A stretch of DNA of 64,000 nucleotides from Paraburkholderia sp. FT54 (GTDB lineage: Bacteria > Pseudomonadota > Gammaproteobacteria > Burkholderiales > Burkholderiaceae): contig NZ_CP134197.1 in assembly GCF_031585635.1 (NCBI RefSeq), positions 868,001-932,000 on the forward strand, read 5' to 3'. The stretch's first letter is position 1. Each line of letters starts with the position of its first letter. The notes beneath the pieces were generated by a model, which saw only the letters and a program-made list of their open reading frames with translations, did no database searches and had not been told where the DNA came from. This document shows positions 8,770 to 17,481 of the stretch, one piece after another. The translations under genes were made by a program, and so were the position numbers.

Positions 8770-11700
8770 ATGCTCGCCCTAGTCCGTATTGCCCTCCGGC
8801 GACCCTACACTTTCGTCGTCCTGGCGATCTTCATTCTCATCATCGGTCCTTTGTCCGCGATGAAGACGCCGACCGACATTTTTCCGGATATCAGGATTCC
8901 GGTTATCAGCGTCGTGTGGCAATACACGGGACTGCCGCCGGACCAGATGGTCGGCCGTATCACGTCGCCATTCGAACGCACGTTGACCACCACGGTGAAC
9001 GACGTGGAGCATATCGAAGCGGAATCGGTGGCCGGCTTCGGGATCATCAAGATCTTCTTCCAGCCAGGCGTGAATATCAGCACGGCGAACGCGCAGGTGA
9101 CCTCGGTCGCGCAAACCCAATTGCGGCAGTTGCCTGCAGGCACGACGCCTCCCCTGATCCTGAACTACAACGCGTCGACCGTGCCGATCATCCAGTTGGC
9201 GCTGTCTGGCAAGGGACTCTCTGAACAGAACCTCGGCGACCTCGGCTTGAATGCGGTGCGTCCGGTCCTCACGACGGTCGCGGGCGCGGCGATTCCTTAC
9301 CCGTTCGGCGGCAAGACACGTCAGGTGCAGATCGACGTCGACCCGGCGGCACTCCAGGCGCGCGGCCTGTCCGCACAGGATGTCGCCAATGCGCTCGCCG
9401 GCCAGAACCTGATTACGCCGGTCGGCACGGAAAAGATCGGCGACTACGAGTACACGTTGCAGCTCAACAATGCGCCGTCGGAAATCAAGGCCTTGGGCGA
9501 TCTGCCGGTCAAGGCGGCCAATGGCACCACGGTCTACATTCGCGACATTGCGAACGTGCGCGACGGCAGCCCGCCGCAGACCAATATCGTGCACGTCGAC
9601 GGCCGGCGCTCGGTGCTGATGTCCGTGCTCAAGAACGGTTCGGTTTCAACGCTCGGCATCATCTCCGGCATCAAGGAGCGGCTTGCCGCAGGGAAAGCAT
9701 CGTGGCCCGCGAACCTGCAGATCGAACCCATCGGCGACCAGTCGCTGTTCGTGCGGGCGGCCATCACCGGCGTGGCGCGCGAGGGTGTGATCGCGGCCGT
9801 GCTGACGAGCCTGATGATCCTGCTGTTCCTCGGCAGCTGGCGCTCGACGATCATCATTGCCACCTCGATCCCGCTCGCCATTCTCGGCTCCATCGCCACG
9901 CTGTCCGCGCTCGGCGAGACGTTGAACATCATGACGCTCGGCGGTCTCGCGCTAGCGGTGGGGATCCTTGTCGACGACGCCACGGTGACGATCGAAAACA
10001 TCAACTGGCACCTCGAGCATGGCAAGGAGGTGGAGACGGCGATTCTCGACGGCGCCGCGCAGATCGTCACGCCGGCATTCGTCTCACTGCTGTGTATCTG
10101 CATTGTGTTCGTGCCGATGTTCTTCCTGAACGGCGTCGCGCGCTTCCTGTTCGTGCCGATGGCCGAAGCGGTGATCTTCGCGATGATCTCGTCGTTCATC
10201 CTGTCGAGAACCCTCGTGCCGACGATGGCGAAATACCTGCTGAAACAGCATGTGCAGGACGAGCACGCGCATGAAGCGAAGCGCCCCGGTCCACTCGGGC
10301 GTTTCCAGCGTGGCTTCGAAGCGCGCTTCGAAAAGGTGCGCAGCGCCTACCGTGGGTTGCTGGAACTCGCGCTGACCCATCGGCGGCGGTTCGTCAGCGG
10401 CTTCCTCGGCTTTGTCGCTCTCTCCTTCGCGCTGGTGCCGTTCCTCGGTCGCAATTTCTTCCCTTCGGTCGATTCCGGACAAATCCTGATGCATGTGCGC
10501 GCACCGGTCGGCGTACGCGTTGAAAAGACCGCGCAGATCTTTGCGGATGTCGAAGGCGCAATCCGCCAGATCGTTCCGCCGGCGGAACTCGGCACGGTGG
10601 TCGACAACATGGGTCTGCCTGTTAGCGGTATCAATACCGCGTACAACAACACCGGTACGGTCGGATCGCAGGACGGTGACATTCAGATCGCGCTGAACGA
10701 AGGCCATCGTCCAACGGACGAGTATGTTCGCATCATGCGCGAGAGATTGCCGCGCGAATTCCCCGGCGTCACGTTTTCGTTCCCGCCGGCGGACATCATC
10801 AGTCAGATCCTGAACTTCGGCTCGCCGGCACCGATCGACCTGCAGATTCGCGGCAATAACCTGAACGCCAACTACGCGTATGTGGACCGTCTGCTGCGCC
10901 AGGTTCGCGATGTGCCGGGTGTGGTCGATGCGCGGATCGCGCAGTCGCACGGCAATCCCACTTTCAACGTCGATGTCGATCGCACACGCGCGCAATTGCT
11001 CGGCATCACCGAGCGCGACGTGACGAACAGCATGGTGGTGAACCTCGCGGGTTCCAGCCAGGTCGCGCCCACGTTCTGGCTGAACAACGCGAACGGCGTG
11101 TCTTATCCGATCGTGATGCAAACGCCGCAATACAGCCTCGATTCGCTCGCCGCCTTGCAAAATCTGCCAATCACGGCGAGCGGCGGAGGCACCGCCCAGA
11201 TCCTCGGTGGTCTGGCGACAGTCGAACGCACCAGCAGCAATGAGGTTGTCAGCCAGTACAACATCCAGCCCATGGTCGAGATCTTCGCGACCACCCAGGG
11301 CCGCGACCTCGGCGCGGTGGCATCCGATATCCAGCGCATCGTGCACGACAACGCCAGCACCTTGCCCAAGGGCTCGAGCGTCGCATTGCTGGGCCAGGTG
11401 CAGACGATGAACAGCGCCTTCGCCGGCATGTTGTTCGGCCTGCTCGGTGCGGTGGTGCTGATCTATCTGCTGATCGTGGTCAATTTCCAGTCGTGGGCCG
11501 ACCCGTTCGTGATCGTGACCGCGTTGCCTGCCGCGCTGGCCGGTATCGTCTGGATGCTGTTCGCGACCCATACGACGCTCTCCGTACCCGCATTGACCGG
11601 CGCGATCATGTGCATGGGGGTGGCGACGGCCAACTCGATTCTGGTCGTCAGTTTCTGCCGCGAACGTTTCGCCGTGCACGGCGATCCGTTCAAGGCCGCC

Positions 11701-11961
11701 CTCGAAGCGGGCTTTACGCGTTTTCGTCCTGTGCTCATGACCGCGCTCTCCATGATCATCGGCATGCTGCCGATGGCGCTCGCCCTCGGCGAAGGCGGTG
11801 AGCAAAACGCACCGCTTGGCCGCGCCGTGATCGGTGGCCTGCTGTTTGCCACTACCGCTTCGCTGTTTCTCGTCCCCGTCATTTTCTGTATCGTGCACGC
11901 GCGCCCCGGGCGCGCGGCTACCCCGGCATCCGTCTCGGGAGGTCCTGCTCATGTCGTCTGA
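8770..11961 (+). CDS. RND-family efflux permease (HAE1/AcrB-like)
   Basis: 1063 residues, the usual size of proton-driven RND pumps. The start at 8770 (LALVRIALRRPYTFVV) gives the standard short N-terminus before transmembrane helix 1; the frame's upstream extension is rejected. Two large periplasmic loops follow helices 1 and 7, and helix 4 carries GILVDDATVTIENI with the paired aspartates needed for proton transfer. The inner-membrane pump exports drugs or metabolites together with the adaptor and outer-membrane genes that follow, which overlap by 11 and 8 bases respectively. The permease-first gene order differs from the common adaptor-permease-channel order. No regulator gene is next to it. 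Confidence 0.95.
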   Translation: MLALVRIALRRPYTFVVLAIFILIIGPLSAMKTPTDIFPDIRIPVISVVWQYTGLPPDQMVGRITSPFERTLTTTVNDVEHIEAESVAGFGIIKIFFQPGVNISTANAQVTSVAQTQLRQLPAGTTPPLILNYNASTVPIIQLALSGKGLSEQNLGDLGLNAVRPVLTTVAGAAIPYPFGGKTRQVQIDVDPAALQARGLSAQDVANALAGQNLITPVGTEKIGDYEYTLQLNNAPSEIKALGDLPVKAANGTTVYIRDIANVRDGSPPQTNIVHVDGRRSVLMSVLKNGSVSTLGIISGIKERLAAGKASWPANLQIEPIGDQSLFVRAAITGVAREGVIAAVLTSLMILLFLGSWRSTIIIATSIPLAILGSIATLSALGETLNIMTLGGLALAVGILVDDATVTIENINWHLEHGKEVETAILDGAAQIVTPAFVSLLCICIVFVPMFFLNGVARFLFVPMAEAVIFAMISSFILSRTLVPTMAKYLLKQHVQDEHAHEAKRPGPLGRFQRGFEARFEKVRSAYRGLLELALTHRRRFVSGFLGFVALSFALVPFLGRNFFPSVDSGQILMHVRAPVGVRVEKTAQIFADVEGAIRQIVPPAELGTVVDNMGLPVSGINTAYNNTGTVGSQDGDIQIALNEGHRPTDEYVRIMRERLPREFPGVTFSFPPADIISQILNFGSPAPIDLQIRGNNLNANYAYVDRLLRQVRDVPGVVDARIAQSHGNPTFNVDVDRTRAQLLGITERDVTNSMVVNLAGSSQVAPTFWLNNANGVSYPIVMQTPQYSLDSLAALQNLPITASGGGTAQILGGLATVERTSSNEVVSQYNIQPMVEIFATTQGRDLGAVASDIQRIVHDNASTLPKGSSVALLGQVQTMNSAFAGMLFGLLGAVVLIYLLIVVNFQSWADPFVIVTALPAALAGIVWMLFATHTTLSVPALTGAIMCMGVATANSILVVSFCRERFAVHGDPFKAALEAGFTRFRPVLMTALSMIIGMLPMALALGEGGEQNAPLGRAVIGGLLFATTASLFLVPVIFCIVHARPGRAATPASVSGGPAHVV

Positions 11962-13138
11962 ATCCACTTTTCCCGCCAATACCCCTTCGCGCCGGCCGCT
12001 TCTGGTAGCCGGCGTGGTCGGCCTGCTGGTCGTCCTGGGCATCGTCATCGCCGGCCTCACGCTGCGAGCCGCCGATGCCCGCAAACTTAAAACCTGGACC
12101 GACGCCCAGGCCGTGCCGACCGTCAGCGTGATCCAACCCTTGCGCGACGCCAACGGTCCCTCGCTGCAACTGCCCGGCCGCCTCGAAGCGTTTACGCGCG
12201 CGCCGATTTTCGCGCAGGTCAGCGGCTATCTGAAATCGTGGAATGTCGATATTGGCGCGCCCGTCAAAGCGGGCCAGGTGCTTGCCGAAATCGAAACGCC
12301 GGAACTCGACCAGCAGCTCTTGCAGGCGCGCGCGGACCTGCAGAGCGCGCAGGCCAATGCGTTAGTCGCGGGCACGACGGCGAAGCGCTGGGAAGCGCTC
12401 AGCGGCACGGATTCCGTCGCCCAGCAGGATGTCGACCAACGCACCGCTGATTACACCGCCAAAGAGGCGATCGTCGCGGCCGCGAAGGCCAATGTCGATC
12501 GCCTCGTCGCGACCAAGGCGTTCGCGCGCATCGTCGCGCCATTCGACGGCGTGGTGACCGCGCGCGATACCGACGTCGGCGCATTGGTCAACGCCGGCAG
12601 CGGCGGCGTAGGACAGGAGCTGTTCGCGGTCTCCGACGTCAAGCAGTTACGCGTCTACGTCCAGGTGCCGCAGAATTACGCGCCGGCGATACACGACGGC
12701 ACGACCGCCAACCTGACCGTCCCTGAGTATCCCGACCAGCAGTTCACCGCGCGCGTGGTGGCAGCGGCGGACTCGGTCAATTCGAGTTCGGGAACGACAC
12801 TGGTTCAACTGCTCGTTGATAACGCTAACGGCAAGCTGCTGCCGGGCGGGTTTGCAAGCCTGAAATTCTCGCTGCCCGCTTCCGCCAATTCGGTCCGTGT
12901 GCCGGCCAGCGCGCTCGTCTTCGATAGCCGCGGCGTCGTGGTCGCCACGCTTGGCGCGAACGGTCACGTGCTGTTCAAGCGGGTGAAGATCAACCGCGAC
13001 CTGGGCGACTCGGTGGAGATTGGCTCAGGCCTCGCCGCAACCGACCGCGTGATAGATACACCGCCCGACGGACTTGCCGACGGCGACAGCGTGCAGGTTG
13101 CGACAACGGCCAACAAGAAGGCAGTGGCACATGGTTAA
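11951..13138 (+). CDS. RND efflux periplasmic adaptor (membrane fusion protein)
   Basis: 395 residues. The ATG at 11951 overlaps the end of the permease gene by 11 bases. An N-terminal anchor helix lies at about residues 16-38, followed by a split lipoyl-like domain: the half motif APIFAQVSGYLKSWNVDIGAPV at about 82-103 and its partner FARIVAPFDGVVTARDTDVG, which flank an alpha-helical hairpin rich in Q, A and L. The beta-barrel and membrane-proximal domains follow. It bridges the permease and the outer-membrane channel. Its stop overlaps the next start (ATGGTTAA). Confidence 0.94.
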   Translation: MSSESTFPANTPSRRPLLVAGVVGLLVVLGIVIAGLTLRAADARKLKTWTDAQAVPTVSVIQPLRDANGPSLQLPGRLEAFTRAPIFAQVSGYLKSWNVDIGAPVKAGQVLAEIETPELDQQLLQARADLQSAQANALVAGTTAKRWEALSGTDSVAQQDVDQRTADYTAKEAIVAAAKANVDRLVATKAFARIVAPFDGVVTARDTDVGALVNAGSGGVGQELFAVSDVKQLRVYVQVPQNYAPAIHDGTTANLTVPEYPDQQFTARVVAAADSVNSSSGTTLVQLLVDNANGKLLPGGFASLKFSLPASANSVRVPASALVFDSRGVVVATLGANGHVLFKRVKINRDLGDSVEIGSGLAATDRVIDTPPDGLADGDSVQVATTANKKAVAHG

Positions 13139-14600
13139 GTATGGACTTCCGGCGCTTCTCGCGAGCGTCGCCGCACTCTGCGCCTGCTCGCTCGCGCCGC
13201 AATATCAGGTCCCGCCGACGCCGGTCGCGGCGCAATACAAGACCGTCGGCCCGTGGACCGCGGCACAGCCCGCCGACCGGATAGACCGCAACGGCTGGTG
13301 GAAGATGTATGGCGACGCACAGCTCGACGATCTCGAAACACGTCTGCTGGCCAACAACACCGACTTGCGCGCGGCGTACGCACACTATGAGCAAGCGCAG
13401 GCTTTCGTGGCGCAGGTCGAATCGGGACTGTATCCGTCGGTCAGTGTGAGCGCCGTGCCGCAGCGCAATCGCCAGTCCGACAACCGGCCGTTGCGCGTGG
13501 GCGGCCCGAACGAATACAACTCCGTCACGCTCGGCGGCGAAATCAACTATGACCTCGACCTCTGGGGCCGCGTGCGCGACTCCGTGGTGGCCGGCAAGGA
13601 CGAAGCGCAGGCGACCCAGGCCGATCTGGCCTCGGTCAGGCTGAGCCTGCAGGTCGAACTGGCGGACAGTTGCCTGCGCTTACGCGGTCTCGACCAGCAA
13701 ACCGAGTTGTTGAACGAGACTGTCGTGGCGTACACGAAGGCCTTGCAACTCACGGAGACGTTGCACAACAGTGGGATCGTGTCGGGCCTCGACGTTTCCC
13801 GAGCGCAAACGCAACTTTCGTCGGCGAAGTCGCAGTTGTCGCAGAATCTGGCGCAACGCGCCCTGATCGAACACGCGATCGCGGTTCTGGTCGGCGCCTC
13901 GGCGTCCGAATTCAGCCTGCCGCCCCAGACCGCCGCTATCGCGTTGCCGGCGATTCCGACCGGCCTGCCCTCGACGCTGCTGCAACGGCGGCCCGATGTC
14001 GCTGCGGCGGAACGCCGGGTGGCCGAAGCCAACGCGAAAATTGGCGTCGCGCGGGCGGCCTACTTCCCGGACATCACGTTGAGCTTGCAGGGTGGCGTGC
14101 AGAGCGCGGCCTACGCCGGCCTGGTCAGCGCGCCCAATCTGTTCTGGGCGGTCGGCCCGCAACTCGTGCAGTACGTGTTCGACGGCGGGTACCGTCGTGC
14201 GCAACTCGATGCCGCCAAAGCGGCAACCGAAGAAGCGGGAGAACTGTATCGCGGTGTGGTGCTGTCCGCATTCCAGCAGGTTGAAGATAACCTTGCCCTG
14301 CTGTCGTATCTCGGCACTGCGCTGGCTGAGCAACGGGATGCAGCAAACGCCGCCCAGTACTCGGTCGACCTCGCGTTACGTCAATATCGCCAGGGTGTGG
14401 TGGGTTACCTCGATGTCGTGCAGGCGCAGACGGTCGCACTCGAAGCGCAACGCAGCGTGCTCGATATCCAGACACGCCAGTTGAGTGCGAATGTGCAACT
14501 CCTGCATGCGCTTGGCGGTGGATGGTCGAGCGATGAACTTGCTCAAGCTGCTGCAGCGCCGGCGCTCGTCGCGACAGCAACGGAACACAGCGCGAATTGA
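13131..14600 (+). CDS. Outer-membrane efflux lipoprotein, NodT/OprM type
   Basis: 489 residues starting at 13131, within the end of the adaptor gene. The N-terminus has a hydrophobic signal and a lipobox-like LCAC with Cys at about residue 19, so a lipidated, outer-membrane-anchored channel is expected. Two TolC-like repeats follow, with the helix stretches LETRLLANNTDLRAAYAHYEQA and LQRRPDVAAAERRVAEANAKIG that mark the two halves of the NodT family. It is the last gene of the three-gene efflux operon and is followed by a hairpin at 14618-14662. Confidence 0.94.
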   Translation: MVKYGLPALLASVAALCACSLAPQYQVPPTPVAAQYKTVGPWTAAQPADRIDRNGWWKMYGDAQLDDLETRLLANNTDLRAAYAHYEQAQAFVAQVESGLYPSVSVSAVPQRNRQSDNRPLRVGGPNEYNSVTLGGEINYDLDLWGRVRDSVVAGKDEAQATQADLASVRLSLQVELADSCLRLRGLDQQTELLNETVVAYTKALQLTETLHNSGIVSGLDVSRAQTQLSSAKSQLSQNLAQRALIEHAIAVLVGASASEFSLPPQTAAIALPAIPTGLPSTLLQRRPDVAAAERRVAEANAKIGVARAAYFPDITLSLQGGVQSAAYAGLVSAPNLFWAVGPQLVQYVFDGGYRRAQLDAAKAATEEAGELYRGVVLSAFQQVEDNLALLSYLGTALAEQRDAANAAQYSVDLALRQYRQGVVGYLDVVQAQTVALEAQRSVLDIQTRQLSANVQLLHALGGGWSSDELAQAAAAPALVATATEHSAN

Positions 14601-14617
14601 GCGCCGCTGCGCGGTGC

Positions 14618-14662
14618 GGGAACGGCATGCTCCGTATTTTGAGTACTTCGGAGCACGTTCCC
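14618..14662. terminator. Hairpin between convergent genes
   Basis: A left arm GGGAACGgcaTGCTCCG pairs with the right arm CGGAGCACGTTCCC, apart from three bulged bases, around a 14-base A/T-rich loop. It lies between the efflux operon end and the convergent gene ending at 14671, which fits a bidirectional terminator. There is no long T tract. Confidence 0.5.
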
Positions 14663-14670
14663 TATCCGGA

Positions 14671-15120
14671 CTATTGCAACCTGCTGGCGGTCGCGGCAAC
14701 GTTGAGCCTGGTAACGTCGCGGCGATCAGGTGTCTGCGCCTCTTCCGAAATTGGCAAACTAACGCTGCTTTTGATCAACCTGGCAAACCGCGCCTTGGCC
14801 TCAACCATGTGTCGGGTCGCGGCCGCCGTCAGTTGCTGATCGTGAATGGCGAGGATCTCTTCGAGCATGCCTGCGACCTCCGCGCTGATTTGCCACACGC
14901 CGTCACACTGTGCCCTGCCGGCGGCTTGATCCAGTGCAGCCTCCGCACGCCGGTACAGATCGACAGATGCATTACCGAATCCGGCCTCTTGTAAGTAGTA
15001 CGTCAGATAGACAACTCTGTTCAGCTCACTGATCAGATGAGCGTTTCCTTGCCCTTTGCGGCAGACCGCAAGCGCGAGATGATTTGCGAGTGAGATATCA
15101 GAGGCAGCGCGCCTCGTCAT
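14671..15120 (-). CDS. Hypothetical protein, 149 residues, helical
   Basis: I do not recognise the family with certainty. The start at 15120 is preferred over longer frames because AAGGAG lies 12 bases upstream. The product is soluble and mostly helical by composition: ANHLALAVCRKGQGN, a hydrophobic VVYLTYYLQEAG stretch and an Ala/Glu-rich second half (EVAGMLEEILAIHDQQLTAA). The pattern of a residue-selective N-terminus followed by two helices reminds me of small Burkholderia proteins of unknown role. It converges on the efflux operon and there is no partner gene close by on its own strand. Confidence 0.6.
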   Translation of the reverse strand: MTRRAASDISLANHLALAVCRKGQGNAHLISELNRVVYLTYYLQEAGFGNASVDLYRRAEAALDQAAGRAQCDGVWQISAEVAGMLEEILAIHDQQLTAAATRHMVEAKARFARLIKSSVSLPISEEAQTPDRRDVTRLNVAATASRLQ

Positions 15121-15337
15121 TGGGAGCTGCATCTCCTTGCTCAGGTGACGCCGAACAAAAGAAGCGCGGCCCGTGGGCCGGCGAGTGCTATGTGACATTG
15201 AAAGTGTATCGAATAGAGAGTTGCGAAACGGCCCTACTGGCGCGCGAATCATGGACATTCACGGTTGGGTCGCGTCAATTCTATAGCGATATCGCCGAGG
15301 CTGCATTTACGATAAATTTGCAACCGCGCTGCCCCGC

Positions 15338-16213
15338 TTAGCCAAATTTGAACTCCGAGGCCACTTGCAGAAAGGCCTGGATCAGCCGGATACGCACTGA
15401 GGAGCGCCCCCATATCAATCCGACCACGCGCTTCTGAAAAGGATGCGGCAGCGGCCATTTGGCAAGCGATAAATCGGCGAGTGGTTTCGTCGTCCAGTCG
15501 GGCACGAGCGAAACACCGAGACCGCGGTCGACCAGCGCGGCGATCGCGCCGAGCCCGTCGAGCTCGCAGCGTTGATGCGGCGTAATGCCGTGCTGCCGAA
15601 GGTAACTCTCGGCGAGCTGCCCGCCGACAACATTGCGGTCGTAACGGAGAAACGGTTCCGTCTGCAATGTGACGTGCGGATCGGTCACCTTCATGGCGGC
15701 AGGCGTCAGCAGCACGAGCGGTTCTTCCCTGAACGTGTGCCAGTCGCAACTTTTCGGCAGATTGAAAGGAGGCCGTGCGACGACCGCGGCATCGAGATCA
15801 CCGCTCACCACTTTCCGATACAGGTCGAGCGAGGTGCCGGGCTCGAGATAGAAATCGATTCCTGGGTGCCGCGCCAGCAATTCGGCCAGCATGACGGGGA
15901 TCAGACTCGTCATCATCGTACCCATGCCGCCGAGGCGCAGTTGCCCACCCAGCGTGGATGGATTCTCCAAATCCGACTTCAGGTCGCGAATGTCATGCAG
16001 TACCTGGCGAGCGCGTTCGAGGATACGTTCGCCGGCCTCCGTCGTACCGACCGTGCGTCCGCAGCGACGCACGAGTTGACCGCCCAGCTCCGTTTCGAGC
16101 ATCTTCAGGCGCTGTGCCACCGCGGCCGGCGTCAGATCGAGCCGGCGGGCGGCTTCCGCGATCGAGCCGAACTCGACCACGTAGACAAAGCTCTGAAGAT
16201 AACGGGAGTCCAT
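15338..16213 (-). CDS. LysR-family transcriptional regulator
   Basis: 291 residues. The N-terminal winged helix-turn-helix reads YLQSFVYVVEFGSIAEAARR and then LTPAAVAQRLKMLE; the effector-binding domain covers about residues 90-290. It is divergent from the metallo-hydrolase at 16434, with about 220 bases between the two starts, and so probably controls that gene and perhaps the MFS gene after it. LysR proteins of this kind are usually activators that answer to the substrate of the neighbouring pathway. Confidence 0.9.
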   Translation of the reverse strand: MDSRYLQSFVYVVEFGSIAEAARRLDLTPAAVAQRLKMLETELGGQLVRRCGRTVGTTEAGERILERARQVLHDIRDLKSDLENPSTLGGQLRLGGMGTMMTSLIPVMLAELLARHPGIDFYLEPGTSLDLYRKVVSGDLDAAVVARPPFNLPKSCDWHTFREEPLVLLTPAAMKVTDPHVTLQTEPFLRYDRNVVGGQLAESYLRQHGITPHQRCELDGLGAIAALVDRGLGVSLVPDWTTKPLADLSLAKWPLPHPFQKRVVGLIWGRSSVRIRLIQAFLQVASEFKFG

Positions 16214-16433
16214 CGAAAGAAATTTTATGTTTTGAAGAAAGGAAAGACTACTTCTTCTGAGGAGCGATGACTAGCATACTCGTCGCAAATATCCCCTTGG
16301 TGCGTCCGTGACTGGTCGAATCTGGCTGCGACGTCGATCATCGGGCTGTTCTGCGAGTGCAATCAGTTGGCATGGCTGACGGACCATTAAAGACTCGACC
16401 GGGAGCTTGGCGATTCATAACAGGAAGGAGACG

Positions 16434-17255
16434 ATGACGGTGCCAGCCAGCCTATCCGGCGCGACCGAAACGCTTGTCAAAAGCGTTGCGCTATTCAACC
16501 TGGGCACACTGATCAACGACCAGTCGTCGTTGACGTTGCGGCGCGGAATGGGCACGCGGGTCGAGGTTCCCGTAACCGGCGCGCTGATCGAGATGACGGA
16601 CGGTGAACATATTCTGTTCGATACCGGTCTTCTGCCGCATAACTGCGAACGCAACGATGGCGCCGATCCCTGCCTGTCGATGAAGCGCTTTTCCGACATG
16701 ATCACGCGCTATGAACGACAGGACGACATTCGCGCACGGCTGGCCGACCTCGGTCGTACACCGCAGGACGTGAAGATCGTCATCAACAGCCACTTCCACT
16801 GGGACCACTCGGGCGGCAACCTGTTATTCCCTCATGCACGATTCCTGGTACAGGGCTCGGAATACCGCTTTGCATACCAGCCAGACAGCTTTGCCGCGCG
16901 GCCTTACGAGCGCGCCTATTTCGATTGCGGCATCGACTATGAACTGCTGCACGGCGATCAGGTGGTCAAGCCCGGCGTGGCCGTACTCACAACGCCAGGC
17001 CACACGCCGGGGCATCAATCGCTGATGGTGCGTCTGCCGTCGGGCTCGCTCATGATCCTGACCGGCGACGCCGTGTTCTGCCCGGCCAATCTCGAGCCCG
17101 ACTCGCCGCCCGGCAATGCGCACACCACCGAACAGGCGATTGCATCGATCGCGCGGCTGCGCCTGCTGTGTGACTTCTTCGGCGGTGAACTGGTGATCTG
17201 CCACGACCCCGACTTCTGGAAGAAGTGGCAACCGGCGCCGCATCGATACACGTGA
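16434..17255 (+). CDS. Metallo-beta-lactamase-fold hydrolase, AHL-lactonase-like
   Basis: 273 residues from the ATG at 16434, which follows GGAAGGAG; an upstream in-frame ATG at 16407 has no such site. The binuclear zinc motif HxHxDH is present as HFHWDH (residues 120-125), followed by a later His in TPGHTPGHQS and an Asp in LTGDAVF. This set and the order of elements match the N-acyl-homoserine-lactone lactonase group (AttM/AiiB-like), which opens lactone rings in the cytosol. In this sugar-acid context a sugar or other lactone is just as likely a substrate as a signal molecule. A LysR gene is divergent and an MFS porter follows. Confidence 0.85.
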   Translation: MTVPASLSGATETLVKSVALFNLGTLINDQSSLTLRRGMGTRVEVPVTGALIEMTDGEHILFDTGLLPHNCERNDGADPCLSMKRFSDMITRYERQDDIRARLADLGRTPQDVKIVINSHFHWDHSGGNLLFPHARFLVQGSEYRFAYQPDSFAARPYERAYFDCGIDYELLHGDQVVKPGVAVLTTPGHTPGHQSLMVRLPSGSLMILTGDAVFCPANLEPDSPPGNAHTTEQAIASIARLRLLCDFFGGELVICHDPDFWKKWQPAPHRYT

Positions 17256-17352
17256 GTCACAAGGTCTGGCCCCGGATGCTCAGGACGGCGCCAGACCGGA
17301 TCCAGTTCTTGCGTTGCCTGAGCAGTATTTCGTGCAGTGCCTCGCATACTGA

Positions 17353-17368
17353 GACGGTCAGGACCGTC
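17353..17368. promoter_or_regulatory. Operator-like inverted repeat upstream of MFS gene
   Basis: GACGGTC-AG-GACCGTC is a perfect 7-bp inverted repeat with a 2-base spacer, too tight for a hairpin loop and thus more like a protein binding site. It lies 114 bases before the MFS start and just upstream of the promoter candidate at 17389. Confidence 0.35.
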
Positions 17369-17388
17369 GCGATGCAAGGCCGGATCGT

Positions 17389-17416
17389 TTGCAATACGTA
17401 ACGATACAAAGATAAA
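17389..17416 (+). promoter_or_regulatory. Candidate sigma-70 promoter for MFS gene
   Basis: TTGCAA and GATAAA are separated by 16 bases, in an A/T-rich patch about 65 bases before the MFS start at 17482. This is a weak match by eye. Confidence 0.3.
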
Positions 17417-17481
17417 CACGTGCTGTCGCGCAGGGCTGGTTGCCGCCTTGTCGCCATGCACGCGAAACATGGAGACAGACA

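Noticed and set aside
10084..12153. A 689-codon minus-strand frame
   Set aside because: It is antisense to the RND permease and adaptor genes, whose protein families are unmistakable; long antisense frames are common in G+C-rich coding DNA, and this one is of low complexity and rich in Arg, His and Asp.
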